Assembly (NCBI GenBank): GCA_017962105.1 | Contig: JAGCVY010000075.1 | Location: forward strand, 1 to 58,296 | Length of the DNA stretch: 58,296 nt | Reading direction: 5' to 3' | From: Lachnospiraceae bacterium | GTDB lineage: Bacteria; Bacillota; Clostridia; Lachnospirales; Lachnospiraceae | Shown here: piece after piece, positions 43,215-50,600 of the stretch | Layout of the letters: every line of letters starts with the position of its first letter | Position numbering within the stretch: position 1 is the stretch's first letter | Made by a program: the position numbers and the translations under genes | The notes under the pieces: model-generated | The model's input: the letters and a program-made list of their open reading frames with translations, nothing else | Told to the model about the DNA's origin: nothing | Database searches by the model: none

Positions 43215-44309
43215 ATGAGTTTGCCTGCATACACACCATTTTCCTTGCCTCTGGATGAACACTTGGTCAACTGCGATTTGTTTTTTGACGAACTCGTCAA
43301 TGCAACTGTTACTCTTAGGTTATACGAGGAGACATTAAAGAACAGTAAACTGGACAGAAACCTGCTAATTCCCACTCTCAAATTTAAGGAAGCTGTAGCC
43401 TCATCCTTAATTGAGGGCACTATGATTACCATTGATGGTGTGTTATCCAATCTCGCTGACCCACAAGAGACGAATAACACATCGCTATTTGAGGTTCTGA
43501 ATTATTGTGATGCAATAGAATTCGGGGCCGCCTATCTAAAGAACAACACTTTTTCCAACGAATTCTTCTGGCAGGTTCATCAGGTTTTGATGAAAGGAGA
43601 AAAGAATGCGCACCTATGTGCGGGCGAATACCGTTCCGTCCAGAATTATGTGGGAACAGGAACCGGTTCAAACATCATAACCAAGTATGTACCGCCTACC
43701 CCTGATGTTGTACCATCCTTCATGAACAACTTAATAAACTATATAAACCGGCCAAAGGATAATTTGCGGACAATTGTTCAGACGGCTATCATCCATGCTC
43801 AATTCGAAACGATCCATCCTTTTAACGATGGAAACGGCCGCGTAGGCAGAATATTGATTCCGCTCTACTTGTACTATACGCACCAGATCGGTTCTCCCTT
43901 CTTCTTTATCAGCGATGCACTAGAGAAAGATCGGCACCAATATTACGAACTGTTAAACAACACTCGCACAAACAACGATTGGAATAGTTGGATCCGTTTT
44001 TTCCTTAACGCGGTAACGCAACAGGGCGAAAGGAACATACGTATAATCTCAGAGATCAACAGTCTTTACGAGTATCAGTGCTCCGAAGTCCTGAAAAGAA
44101 TCAGGTCGACCAAGGTGATTCAAATACTAAATGCGTTTTACAAAAACCCGGTTTCAACAGTAAAACAAGTTGTAGACAACACCGGATTGTCGATGCCGAC
44201 CGTCAACCGATTGTTAAACGAAATGGTCAAAGCCGGTTTTCTGAAGACAAACGATAAAGCAAGATACCGTTTGTTTACACTCAATGATGTCTTAAACATC
44301 ATTCGCTAA
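43215..44309 (+). CDS. Fic family protein with C-terminal winged helix
   Basis: A 364-residue Fic-domain enzyme, expected to transfer AMP (or another nucleotide group) to a protein. The active site HPFNDGNGRVGR (201-212) is complete. The N-terminal inhibitory helix motif S-x-x-x-E-G is present as S63-Glu67-Gly68, so it is a self-inhibited (class II type) Fic. The last ~70 residues form a winged helix-turn-helix (VKQVVDNTGLSMPTVNRLLNEMVKAGFL), often seen in this subgroup. ATG 43215 has AAAGGAGG upstream. It is AT-rich compared with the rest of the window and begins the island. Its target is unknown. Confidence 0.9.
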   Translation: MSLPAYTPFSLPLDEHLVNCDLFFDELVNATVTLRLYEETLKNSKLDRNLLIPTLKFKEAVASSLIEGTMITIDGVLSNLADPQETNNTSLFEVLNYCDAIEFGAAYLKNNTFSNEFFWQVHQVLMKGEKNAHLCAGEYRSVQNYVGTGTGSNIITKYVPPTPDVVPSFMNNLINYINRPKDNLRTIVQTAIIHAQFETIHPFNDGNGRVGRILIPLYLYYTHQIGSPFFFISDALEKDRHQYYELLNNTRTNNDWNSWIRFFLNAVTQQGERNIRIISEINSLYEYQCSEVLKRIRSTKVIQILNAFYKNPVSTVKQVVDNTGLSMPTVNRLLNEMVKAGFLKTNDKARYRLFTLNDVLNIIR

Positions 44310-44337
44310 ATCTGTTTAACCAAAGGAGGTGATGCCT

Positions 44338-44358
44338 ATGTTCACATGCAATGTGTGA
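44338..44358 (+). CDS. six-codon reading frame behind a perfect ribosome site
   Basis: AAAGGAGGTGAT (44322-44333) is a 12-nt exact complement of the 16S rRNA 3' end. Four bases later ATG opens a six-codon frame (MFTCNV, stop TGA). It may be a leader peptide, or the remnant of a gene start after deletion. It lies between the Fic gene and the repeat/hairpin at 44411. Confidence 0.3.
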   Translation: MFTCNV

Positions 44359-44410
44359 TTTTCTGCCGCACACAGAATTCACACTCTCAAAGAAAAACAA
44401 TTAATAAATT

Positions 44411-44441
44411 ATTTAGGGACACAAGGGTTCTTCATACAAGC
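44411..44441 (+). repeat. 31-bp direct repeat, left copy (28/31 identical to 46089-46119)
   Basis: Begins ATTTAGGGACACAAGG and ends TTCATACAAGC; all three differences from the right copy are transitions. Together the copies enclose the DUF4417, BECR-like and CPCC genes, which suggests a cassette boundary or a shared regulatory site. Confidence 0.7.
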
Positions 44442-44464
44442 TTTTCGGAGCACACTTGTGTCCC
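44416..44464 (+). promoter_or_regulatory. 10-bp stem hairpin before the DUF4417 gene
   Basis: GGGACACAAG (44416-44425) pairs exactly with CTTGTGTCCC (44455-44464), enclosing 29 nt. It ends just before the AAAGGA ribosome site of the DUF4417 gene, so it could regulate translation. The left arm is part of the 31-bp repeat; the right-hand repeat copy has no second arm. Confidence 0.55.
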
Positions 44465-44476
44465 GGAAAGGAAAAA

Positions 44477-45163
44477 ATGTTAAAAAACTTTATGCATACC
44501 TTGCGCGAACAGCACAAGGTGCCTGATTCATTTCAGGCTTATTTGGTGACCTCTGCTGATTTTACGCCGGAAGAGGAATATCCTATTTTAAAAGCTGACA
44601 TGATTCCTTCAACAGCCCCCAGCGAACTTCTTCCGTTCAGCAAGGCTATCAACTCTACAAGGAATCTACAGAGCACAACAATCCATTTCTTTTCACCGGA
44701 TGATACCGCTGAAAGGATTCGCCGATGTCCAAGACGGTATGTGGAGTTCTTCAAGAGAACCGCCGGCATTATCGGTTTTGATTTCAGCGTCCATTCCGAC
44801 ATGCCTATTGTAAAGCAAAAAGCACAGATGAATGACAACCTGTCACTCACTTACTTTTTCGCAGACAACGGAATTCCGATTTATCCGAACCTTCGATGTG
44901 GCGTCAGCGAACTGCTGCCGGAATTTCTTCGAGCCATTCCCTCGCATTCCATTATAGCAATCAGCCCTCATGGATTCAACAAAGAGTTCCGTGAAAAATG
45001 CGAATGGCATGTATTTCTAGACATAATCCTAAAAGAACTCGAACCACCCAAAGTTCTTGTTCACGGAACACTTTCGAAACAAATATTGCAGGATTTTCAC
45101 GGCTCAACAGAATTTGTTTTTTACAAGCCATGGAGAAGGCCTCAGAAGGAGGTGTCACCATGA
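44477..45163 (+). CDS. DUF4417 family protein
   Basis: A 228-residue protein of the DUF4417 family, frequent on phages, plasmids and integrative elements. Family marks: the segment with ADMIPSTAPSELLPF, then IIGFDFSVHSDMPIVKQ, ADNGIPIYPNLRCGVSE, IIAISPHGF and a C-terminal VLVHGTLSK. The fold and activity are unknown to me. ATG 44477 follows AAAGGAAAA; the upstream in-frame ATG has no site. Its stop overlaps the ATG of the next gene (ATGA), so the two are translationally coupled. AT-rich, within the repeat-flanked cassette. Confidence 0.72.
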   Translation: MLKNFMHTLREQHKVPDSFQAYLVTSADFTPEEEYPILKADMIPSTAPSELLPFSKAINSTRNLQSTTIHFFSPDDTAERIRRCPRRYVEFFKRTAGIIGFDFSVHSDMPIVKQKAQMNDNLSLTYFFADNGIPIYPNLRCGVSELLPEFLRAIPSHSIIAISPHGFNKEFREKCEWHVFLDIILKELEPPKVLVHGTLSKQILQDFHGSTEFVFYKPWRRPQKEVSP

Positions 45164-45552
45164 GCAATAAAGGAGCCAGTAATCGATACGGAAACACACG
45201 TAACGGAAGACAGGGCCATCCGACTTCACACACCGGGTTTGCGTGGGCTCGGGGTTTTAATAACACAACCGCACAAGACCACTTTAACCGTCACGGAAGT
45301 CAGGTCGGGGCTCCTACACTTTCCTCTTATGTGGCAAAAGCCGTGTCTTACGCCAACACGGTTAACCGCAAAGACGTCGAGAGTTTTGTTGACAGCCGTG
45401 GTTCAACCTACAAGTATAACAAGGTAACCAACGAATTTGCCGTCATCACACGTAGCGGCGTCGTTGTTACATACTACAAACCAGCAGACGGGCGTGCTTA
45501 CTATCTCGCCCAAAAGAAAGAGAAGGCAAAAAGATATGCTAAACGTAAATAA
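45160..45552 (+). CDS. small BECR-nuclease-like protein (possible RNase toxin)
   Basis: A 130-residue basic protein. After a polar start ([14 protein letters not shown]) come [11 protein letters not shown], a helix with [13 protein letters not shown], then [19 protein letters not shown] and VVVTYYKP, and a Lys-rich tail. That series (His-x(n)-helix-TYKYN-TNEFAV-G-TYYKP) resembles the BECR/EndoU/colicin-like nuclease folds used as toxins by phage and polymorphic-toxin systems. The assignment is by pattern only. ATG 45160 follows AAGGAGGTG and overlaps the DUF4417 stop; the next gene starts inside it. There is no signal peptide. Confidence 0.5.
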   Translation: MSNKGASNRYGNTRNGRQGHPTSHTGFAWARGFNNTTAQDHFNRHGSQVGAPTLSSYVAKAVSYANTVNRKDVESFVDSRGSTYKYNKVTNEFAVITRSGVVVTYYKPADGRAYYLAQKKEKAKRYAKRK

Positions 45553-46033
45553 TTACCGTGAAATGATGTGTCCTGTTTGCGGAAAATTCCATTTTCCGAA
45601 ACTGGACGAAACCGATATCCTATACAACGATTACATTCAATGCACTGAATGTGGTTGGATTTGTGACGTCTTACAGACGGAAGACATTGATCTGTCCATG
45701 GGCGAAAACGAGTTATCTTTACGCGCTTATAGGGATGCGTATCAAAAGAAAGTCACAAATAATCCTTCTTATTCCTACATCGAAGACACCTATAAGAAGC
45801 AAAAACATCTTTGCCCCGTATGCCAAAAGCATCGATTTTCCGATTACGATTCGCATGAAGTCTGTCCTGAATGCGGATGGGAAAACGACTCTCTCATGGA
45901 GGAACAACCAGAAAAATGGGCAGGTTCGTCCAACGATATGTGTCTAATCGAATTCAGGAATCGGTATCTTAAGAGACTCCGCGATAATCCTGATTATCGA
46001 TGGAAGTCCTCATCCAGAAAGTTTGATGATTGA
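45536..46033 (+). CDS. double zinc-ribbon protein (CPCC family)
   Basis: A 165-residue protein with two tandem zinc-ribbon units of the Cys-rich CPCC type: [10 protein letters not shown]…CTECGW and CPVCQKHRF…[10 protein letters not shown], each followed by an acidic helix ([19 protein letters not shown]). Eight cysteines could bind two zinc ions. ATG 45536 lies 17 nt inside the BECR-like gene, which implies coordinated production. A small acidic partner made together with a basic nuclease-like protein is what a toxin/immunity pair looks like, but that is inference. The gene ends before a terminator at 46050. Confidence 0.72.
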   Translation: MLNVNNYREMMCPVCGKFHFPKLDETDILYNDYIQCTECGWICDVLQTEDIDLSMGENELSLRAYRDAYQKKVTNNPSYSYIEDTYKKQKHLCPVCQKHRFSDYDSHEVCPECGWENDSLMEEQPEKWAGSSNDMCLIEFRNRYLKRLRDNPDYRWKSSSRKFDD

Positions 46034-46048
46034 TTTGCAGTGTAGTAC

Positions 46049-46084
46049 AAAAAAGGCCCCAAAGCGCCGCCACGCTTTGGGGTC
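46049..46084. terminator. bidirectional terminator at the right end of the island
   Basis: Twelve-bp stem (46055-46066 with 46073-46084, one mismatch), six-base loop. On the minus strand six T follow, so it ends the hydrolase transcript; on the plus strand it can end the CPCC transcript. Confidence 0.75.
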
Positions 46085-46088
46085 TACT

Positions 46089-46119
46089 ATTTAAGGACAC
46101 AAGGATCCTTCATACAAGC
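46089..46119 (+). repeat. 31-bp direct repeat, right copy
   Basis: Begins ATTTAAGGACACAAGG and ends TTCATACAAGC; matches 44411-44441 at 28 of 31 positions. It follows the terminator of the CPCC gene. Confidence 0.7.
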
Positions 46120-46164
46120 ATATATATTATAACATTATAGGGAATAAAAATCATTACCTTTTTC

Positions 46165-46188
46165 ACACTTTTTCAACACTTTTTCAAC
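46165..46188 (+). repeat. island edge repeat, two overlapping copies
   Basis: ACACTTTTTCAAC starts at 46165 and again at 46176, an 11-bp tandem period. The same 13-mer stands at 43082 on the left edge. Confidence 0.5.
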
Positions 46189-46230
46189 ACCTCAGCGTTT
46201 CATTTAAATGTTCATCCGATCATTCTTTCG

Positions 46231-47061
46231 TCAATTCTCCGCAACCGGCGCGTAGCACCGCCCCGTGGCCTCAACTCCCCGGAGGAACCGGTCGGCCTCG
46301 CCGCAGAGCTCCTCGATCAGATCGGTGTCGATGTTGTGGCCGCAGTTTGAGTACATCACCAGCTTGCAGCGGGGCAGGCATTTCGCCGTCCGCATCATCA
46401 GCTCCGGCGTGCTGATGGGGTCCTCCGCCCCGCCGAGGATCAGCGTCGGCGTCTGGATGCTCCGGAGTTTCTCACAGAGCGTCTCCTCGTTTTTGTATTT
46501 CATGAGCGGCCTTCCGTAGTCCACCGCCTTCTCCCTCGGATCCGCCTCCGGCAGGCCGGAGAGCCACTCTGCCCTGCGGGCGCGCCGAAGCTCCCGCGCC
46601 GGGTCGTTGTCGATGGGGGGATCGAAGGGCGGCGGAGCGTCGATGATGCCCTGAAGCATCATTTGCCGGTAGGACATGGTTCCCGCCGCAAGACTGTGAG
46701 GCCCGGGCACGACAGCCACAAAAGCCGTGACCCGCTCCGGGTGGCGAAGCATCAGGTGCCACCCGAGGCCCGCGCCGTGGGAAGCCCCGATATACGAAAA
46801 ATGCCCGATTCCCAAGGCGTCGGCAACCCGCACCACATCGTCCGCGAAGATGTCATACCAGGCGTCGCCGTAGTCCTCCGTCACATAGGACGACGGGGCA
46901 AAGCCGCGGAGCGTGATGCAGATTACGTGGTACCCCATCTCCGCAAGCGCCTGCTGCATTCCCTTCGGCGCAAAGCCCGCCTGCGCCGACAGAAGATACC
47001 GCTCGCCGCTGCCGTACTCGGCGTAGTACAGCGAGATTCCACCGGTATGTACATATCCCAT
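46231..47061 (-). CDS. alpha/beta-hydrolase
   Basis: A 276-residue cytosolic alpha/beta-hydrolase. The nucleophile elbow is GASHG (in YIGASHGAGLGWH), the acid is probably Asp in ILGGAEDPISTPE, and the base is His in YSNCGHNID. An oxyanion-like turn lies near QAGFAP. Overall it resembles small esterases and haloalkane-dehalogenase-like proteins; the substrate is unknown. ATG 47061 has GAGGAGG 9-10 nt upstream. It is divergent from the small membrane-protein gene at 47280 and ends towards the terminator at 46049. Base composition is that of the main genome, so it lies outside the island. Confidence 0.85.
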   Translation of the reverse strand: MGYVHTGGISLYYAEYGSGERYLLSAQAGFAPKGMQQALAEMGYHVICITLRGFAPSSYVTEDYGDAWYDIFADDVVRVADALGIGHFSYIGASHGAGLGWHLMLRHPERVTAFVAVVPGPHSLAAGTMSYRQMMLQGIIDAPPPFDPPIDNDPARELRRARRAEWLSGLPEADPREKAVDYGRPLMKYKNEETLCEKLRSIQTPTLILGGAEDPISTPELMMRTAKCLPRCKLVMYSNCGHNIDTDLIEELCGEADRFLRGVEATGRCYAPVAEN

Positions 47062-47279
47062 TTTCCCTTCCTCCTCAAGCGTTCCTTATGTTACGCGCAA
47101 CGGGCTTTTCCGGCCCCTGTCCCCTGCCGGTGCAGGGCGACGACCATCACAACCATGATATCATGTTCCGTCCCTTTTTACAATCAGAGACGATTGCAAA
47201 ACAGCCTCTGACCCTTGCATTTTCGGAGGGTTTACGGTAAACTTAGGAAAATGTTTTCGATTCGACAAGGAGACCTGAT

Positions 47280-47621
47280 ATGCCCTTTTTCCGTGAATTG
47301 CCTGAAAAACTGATCCTTCTTCTGCATCTCCTGCTGGGCGTGCTGACCGGCTGGTTTTTCCTGCAGGGCTTCCGCCTGATGTTGGGAATGGCAAGCTTCG
47401 GCGGAATGCCGCTGACCGGCCTGTTCTACCGGATATGCGGCGTACAGCTCGCCTTCCTGCAATTCATCATCGTCTGGATCGTGGACAAGAAGGTGTGGGA
47501 GCGGAAACGCACGGCAACCCCGAAGTCGCCGGTGACCGTCAAGGAGGTCAGCCTGCTGATCGCCTCCATCGGCCTGTACTTTGTGGGCGCCGGCCTGATC
47601 AACCTGATCCGTCTCATCTGA
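47280..47621 (+). CDS. small membrane protein, about three helices
   Basis: A 113-residue protein with hydrophobic segments at about residues 10-30, 48-68 and 88-112, and a basic loop WERKRTATPKSPVTVKE between the last two. No motif recognised. ATG 47280 follows AAGGAG by 7 nt. It stands alone on the plus strand between a divergent hydrolase gene and a bidirectional terminator (47621-47667), so it is probably monocistronic. No clean promoter was identified in the 218-nt divergent gap, which carries a GGAAAATG word close to the start codon. Confidence 0.65.
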   Translation: MPFFRELPEKLILLLHLLLGVLTGWFFLQGFRLMLGMASFGGMPLTGLFYRICGVQLAFLQFIIVWIVDKKVWERKRTATPKSPVTVKEVSLLIASIGLYFVGAGLINLIRLI

Positions 47622-47667
47622 AAAAACAACAGCGCGGTCGGAATTTCCGATCGCGCTGTATTTTTTG
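47621..47667. terminator. bidirectional terminator
   Basis: Thirteen-bp stem (47629-47641 with 47647-47659, one G-U pair), five-base loop. T-run at 47661-47666 on plus and six T on minus. It serves the gene at 47280 and the large gene ending at 47680. Confidence 0.92.
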
Positions 47668-47679
47668 TTTCTGTAGGAA

Positions 47680-50600
47680 TTACAGGAGTTCGAGCAGGTG
47701 CTTCTTCGCCTCGTTGTACTCCTCCTCGGTGATGAGCTCGTTCTCGTAAGCAATCTTCAACTGCTTCAGCTTCTTGGTGAAGTCATCAATCGAGGTATCC
47801 GCCTGCGGCGCCTGCTTCGCGGGCTTCGGTGCGCTCTTCGGCACGGCCGCCTTGGCTGCCGCACGTCTTGCGCGCTCCTCCATGCTCTGCTTCTGCAGAT
47901 ACTCCGGAACGATCGGGCCGTCCTGCACGGGCTCGGACTCGGCATCCTCATCGCCCTCCGCATACTCTTCGCCGTCGTATTCCTGCTCCGCCTCGCCGTC
48001 ATATCCGGCTTCCTCGGCGTCTTCGTCGCTGTCATCCAGATCCTCGTCGAGGTCCGCCCAGCGCTCACGCGCAGCTTCCAGATTCTTCGCAAAATCCTCC
48101 TCGGCTTCTTCGACGTTCTCTGCAGCTTCCGCAATCTCCTCCTCGAGCTCCGCGGCTTCCTTCTCTGCTTCCTCGGCGATCGCCGCAGCGTTCCATGCCG
48201 TTGCTGCAACGCTCTCGGGGATCGGCTCCGGTGCGGCCTCCGGCTCCTCCACCGGATGCTGTCTCGCTGCCTCGAGGGCTGCGAGGATCGCGCTGTTGGC
48301 GTCGGAGATCACGATCGGCTCCGGCTCTTCCACCGCCTCGGCAGGCGTCACGGCCTCGGAACCGGCAAGGGCTTCCGCCATCGCCTCCGCGAAGGAGCTG
48401 GGCTCCTCCTCGACGGCCTCCTGCACATTTTCCGCGGTCTCCTCCGCGGCCTCCGCAACGGCTTCCGCAAAGCTCTCGGTAGCTCCGAACACGGTCTCTT
48501 CCGCATCTCCGACTGCGTTCTCAACGGTCTCTTCCGCAGTCTCGGCAATATTGTCAAAGGTTTCTGCTGTTTCTTCTGCAGCTTCAGCTGCAGCTTCTGC
48601 TGCCGCTTCCGCTTCTTTCTCTGCCTTCTCCGCCTCAGCCTTCGCTTTCGCTTCCTCCTCGGCGGCGCTCTCCTTCGCTGCATCCGCGAAGGAATTGCCG
48701 TGTTTCAGCGCCCACAGGATCGCCTGATTTGCGTTGGAGATCACGGGTGCGCGCTCGTACTCGGGCAGCTCGTTCTCGTCCTCAGAGGTCTCCTCCTCGG
48801 CCTCAACCGGCTTCGGCTCCTCGAAGAACGCGGGCTTCGGCTCTTCGCGAACCGGCTCCGCAGCCTTCTCCGGCCGGGTTCCCACCGGTGCGAACAGATC
48901 CTCCGCGGCCTCCTCGGCCTCGTTGGCTTCCGCTTCCACGGTCTTTACAACCTTATCAAAACTCGACTTCACAAAATCCGTAGGAGTAAAGGCAAATGTC
49001 TCTTCCTCCTCGACCGGCTCCGGCTCAACCGCTGCCGGCTTGGACGGTACCGTGGCAACCGGGCTGAACAGATCACCGAAGTCATCGGACTCCTGAGTCT
49101 CCTCGAACACCGGCTTCTTCACGGATTTGGTATCTCTTGCGGAGAACAGATCCTCTGCCTCTTCCGCAACATCCGCAGCCTCATCCGCTGCCTCCCCGAA
49201 GGTGTCCTCCACAGCCTCTGCGGTCTCGCCGAAGGTATCGGCAGCCGACTCTGTGGTCTCCTCAAATGCCTCGGCAACCGACTCTGCTGCATCACCAAAG
49301 GTCTCTTCCACAGCCTCGGCGGTTTCACCGAACGCATCCTCCGCTGCCTCTGCAGCTTCACCGAAGGTATCCGCAACGGTTTCCACTGTCTCTTCGACAG
49401 CTTCCTCCGCCGTATCCTTGACGGCCTCTGCCGCGGATTCTCCGCCTTCACGGAGAAGTCCGAGTCTGCGAAGCATATCCGAAAGGGACTCTTCCTTGGC
49501 TTCGCCCTCCGCTGCTTCCTCCACAGCCTCGCCGGCCTGCTCAGCCGCCGTCTCCACTGCCTCCTCCGCTGCCTCGGCAGCTCCGCCGAAGGTATCGGTC
49601 ACAGCCTCCGCCGTTTTCTCAAAGGTATCTGCCGCGGTCTCGGCAGTCTCTTCAAAGGTTTCTGCCGCAGTCTCCGCGGTTTCCTCAAAGGCATCCGCTG
49701 CGCTCTCCGCAGTCTCCTCGAAGGGTTCCACGGTCTCTTCCGCAGTCTCTGCAATATTATCAAAGGTTTCCGCGGTCTCCTCGAAAGCTTCCGACGCTGC
49801 CTCGGCAGTCTCGCCGAAGACGTCAGCCGCTTCCTCTGCGGTCTCGCCTGCAAACTCTTCCACAGCCTCCGCCGCTTCCTCCGCCTGCTCGGCGAAAGCC
49901 TCAGCCGCTTCCTCGCGCTCGCGGGTCTTGCGGTCGATCTCCTCGCGGATCTTGCGGAACGCGTCATCCTGCTGGTCGCGAAGCTGTTCTTCCTCCGAAG
50001 CGGCCTCCTCGACTGCCTCGTCGATCATATCGAAGGAGTTGCCGGTCTGCTCCGCAACTTCCTCCGCAGCTCTCGCAGCAGCCGCCGCAGCATCCGCAGC
50101 AGCAGACTCGCCTTCCAGCTCCTCAAAGATCTTGCTCTCGGTCTCGCCGAAGAAACTTCCCTCGCCCTGTGCCGCGGACTCTTCCACAGCCTCAACGGCG
50201 TTGACAACTTCCTCAACCGGATTCACGTCGATGACGATCTCTTCGTTCTTCTCCTCCTCAAGCTTCTCCTCCTCGCTGCCGAGGCCGATGCTGTTGGTAG
50301 GAATGTATCTCTTTTCATTGTTGCGCTCTCTCGGGTTGACGAAGAGTGCGGTGTTCACGCCGCGGAGTTCCTTTTCCTTCTCTTTCTCCTTCTTGCGGCG
50401 CTCCTTGTCTTTCTTCTTATCCTTCTTCTTGGAGTTCTTGTCGGAAAATACGGTCTCGTCCTCCTTGGTCTCCTCCGCAGCTTCCTTTACGGACTCTGCG
50501 GCAGCCTCAGCGGCCTCCGTGATCTCCTTCTTCTCTGCCTCTTTCTTCTCACGGGAAGCTTCCCAGGCGGCGTCGCGAGCCTTGCGCTCCTCTTCCTCCT

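Larger units (their letters stand above)
42930..46200 (+). other. AT-rich acquired island (Fic / DUF4417 / BECR-like / CPCC)
   Basis: Base composition falls sharply between about 42.9 and 46.2 kb, genes switch to the plus strand and codon use becomes A/T-ending. The edges carry the 13-mer ACACTTTTTCAAC (once on the left, twice on the right), and a 31-bp direct repeat surrounds the last three genes. No integrase, transposase or tRNA attachment site is present, so the mode of entry is unknown. Confidence 0.65.

Noticed and set aside
42930-46200. Prophage or integrative element
   Set aside because: Only cargo-type genes are present. No integrase, structural, replication or conjugation gene was found, so only an acquired island is claimed.
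49160-49830. CRISPR array because of regular 33-bp repeats
   Set aside because: The repeats are degenerate, contiguous with no spacers, in frame, and encode 11-residue protein units.
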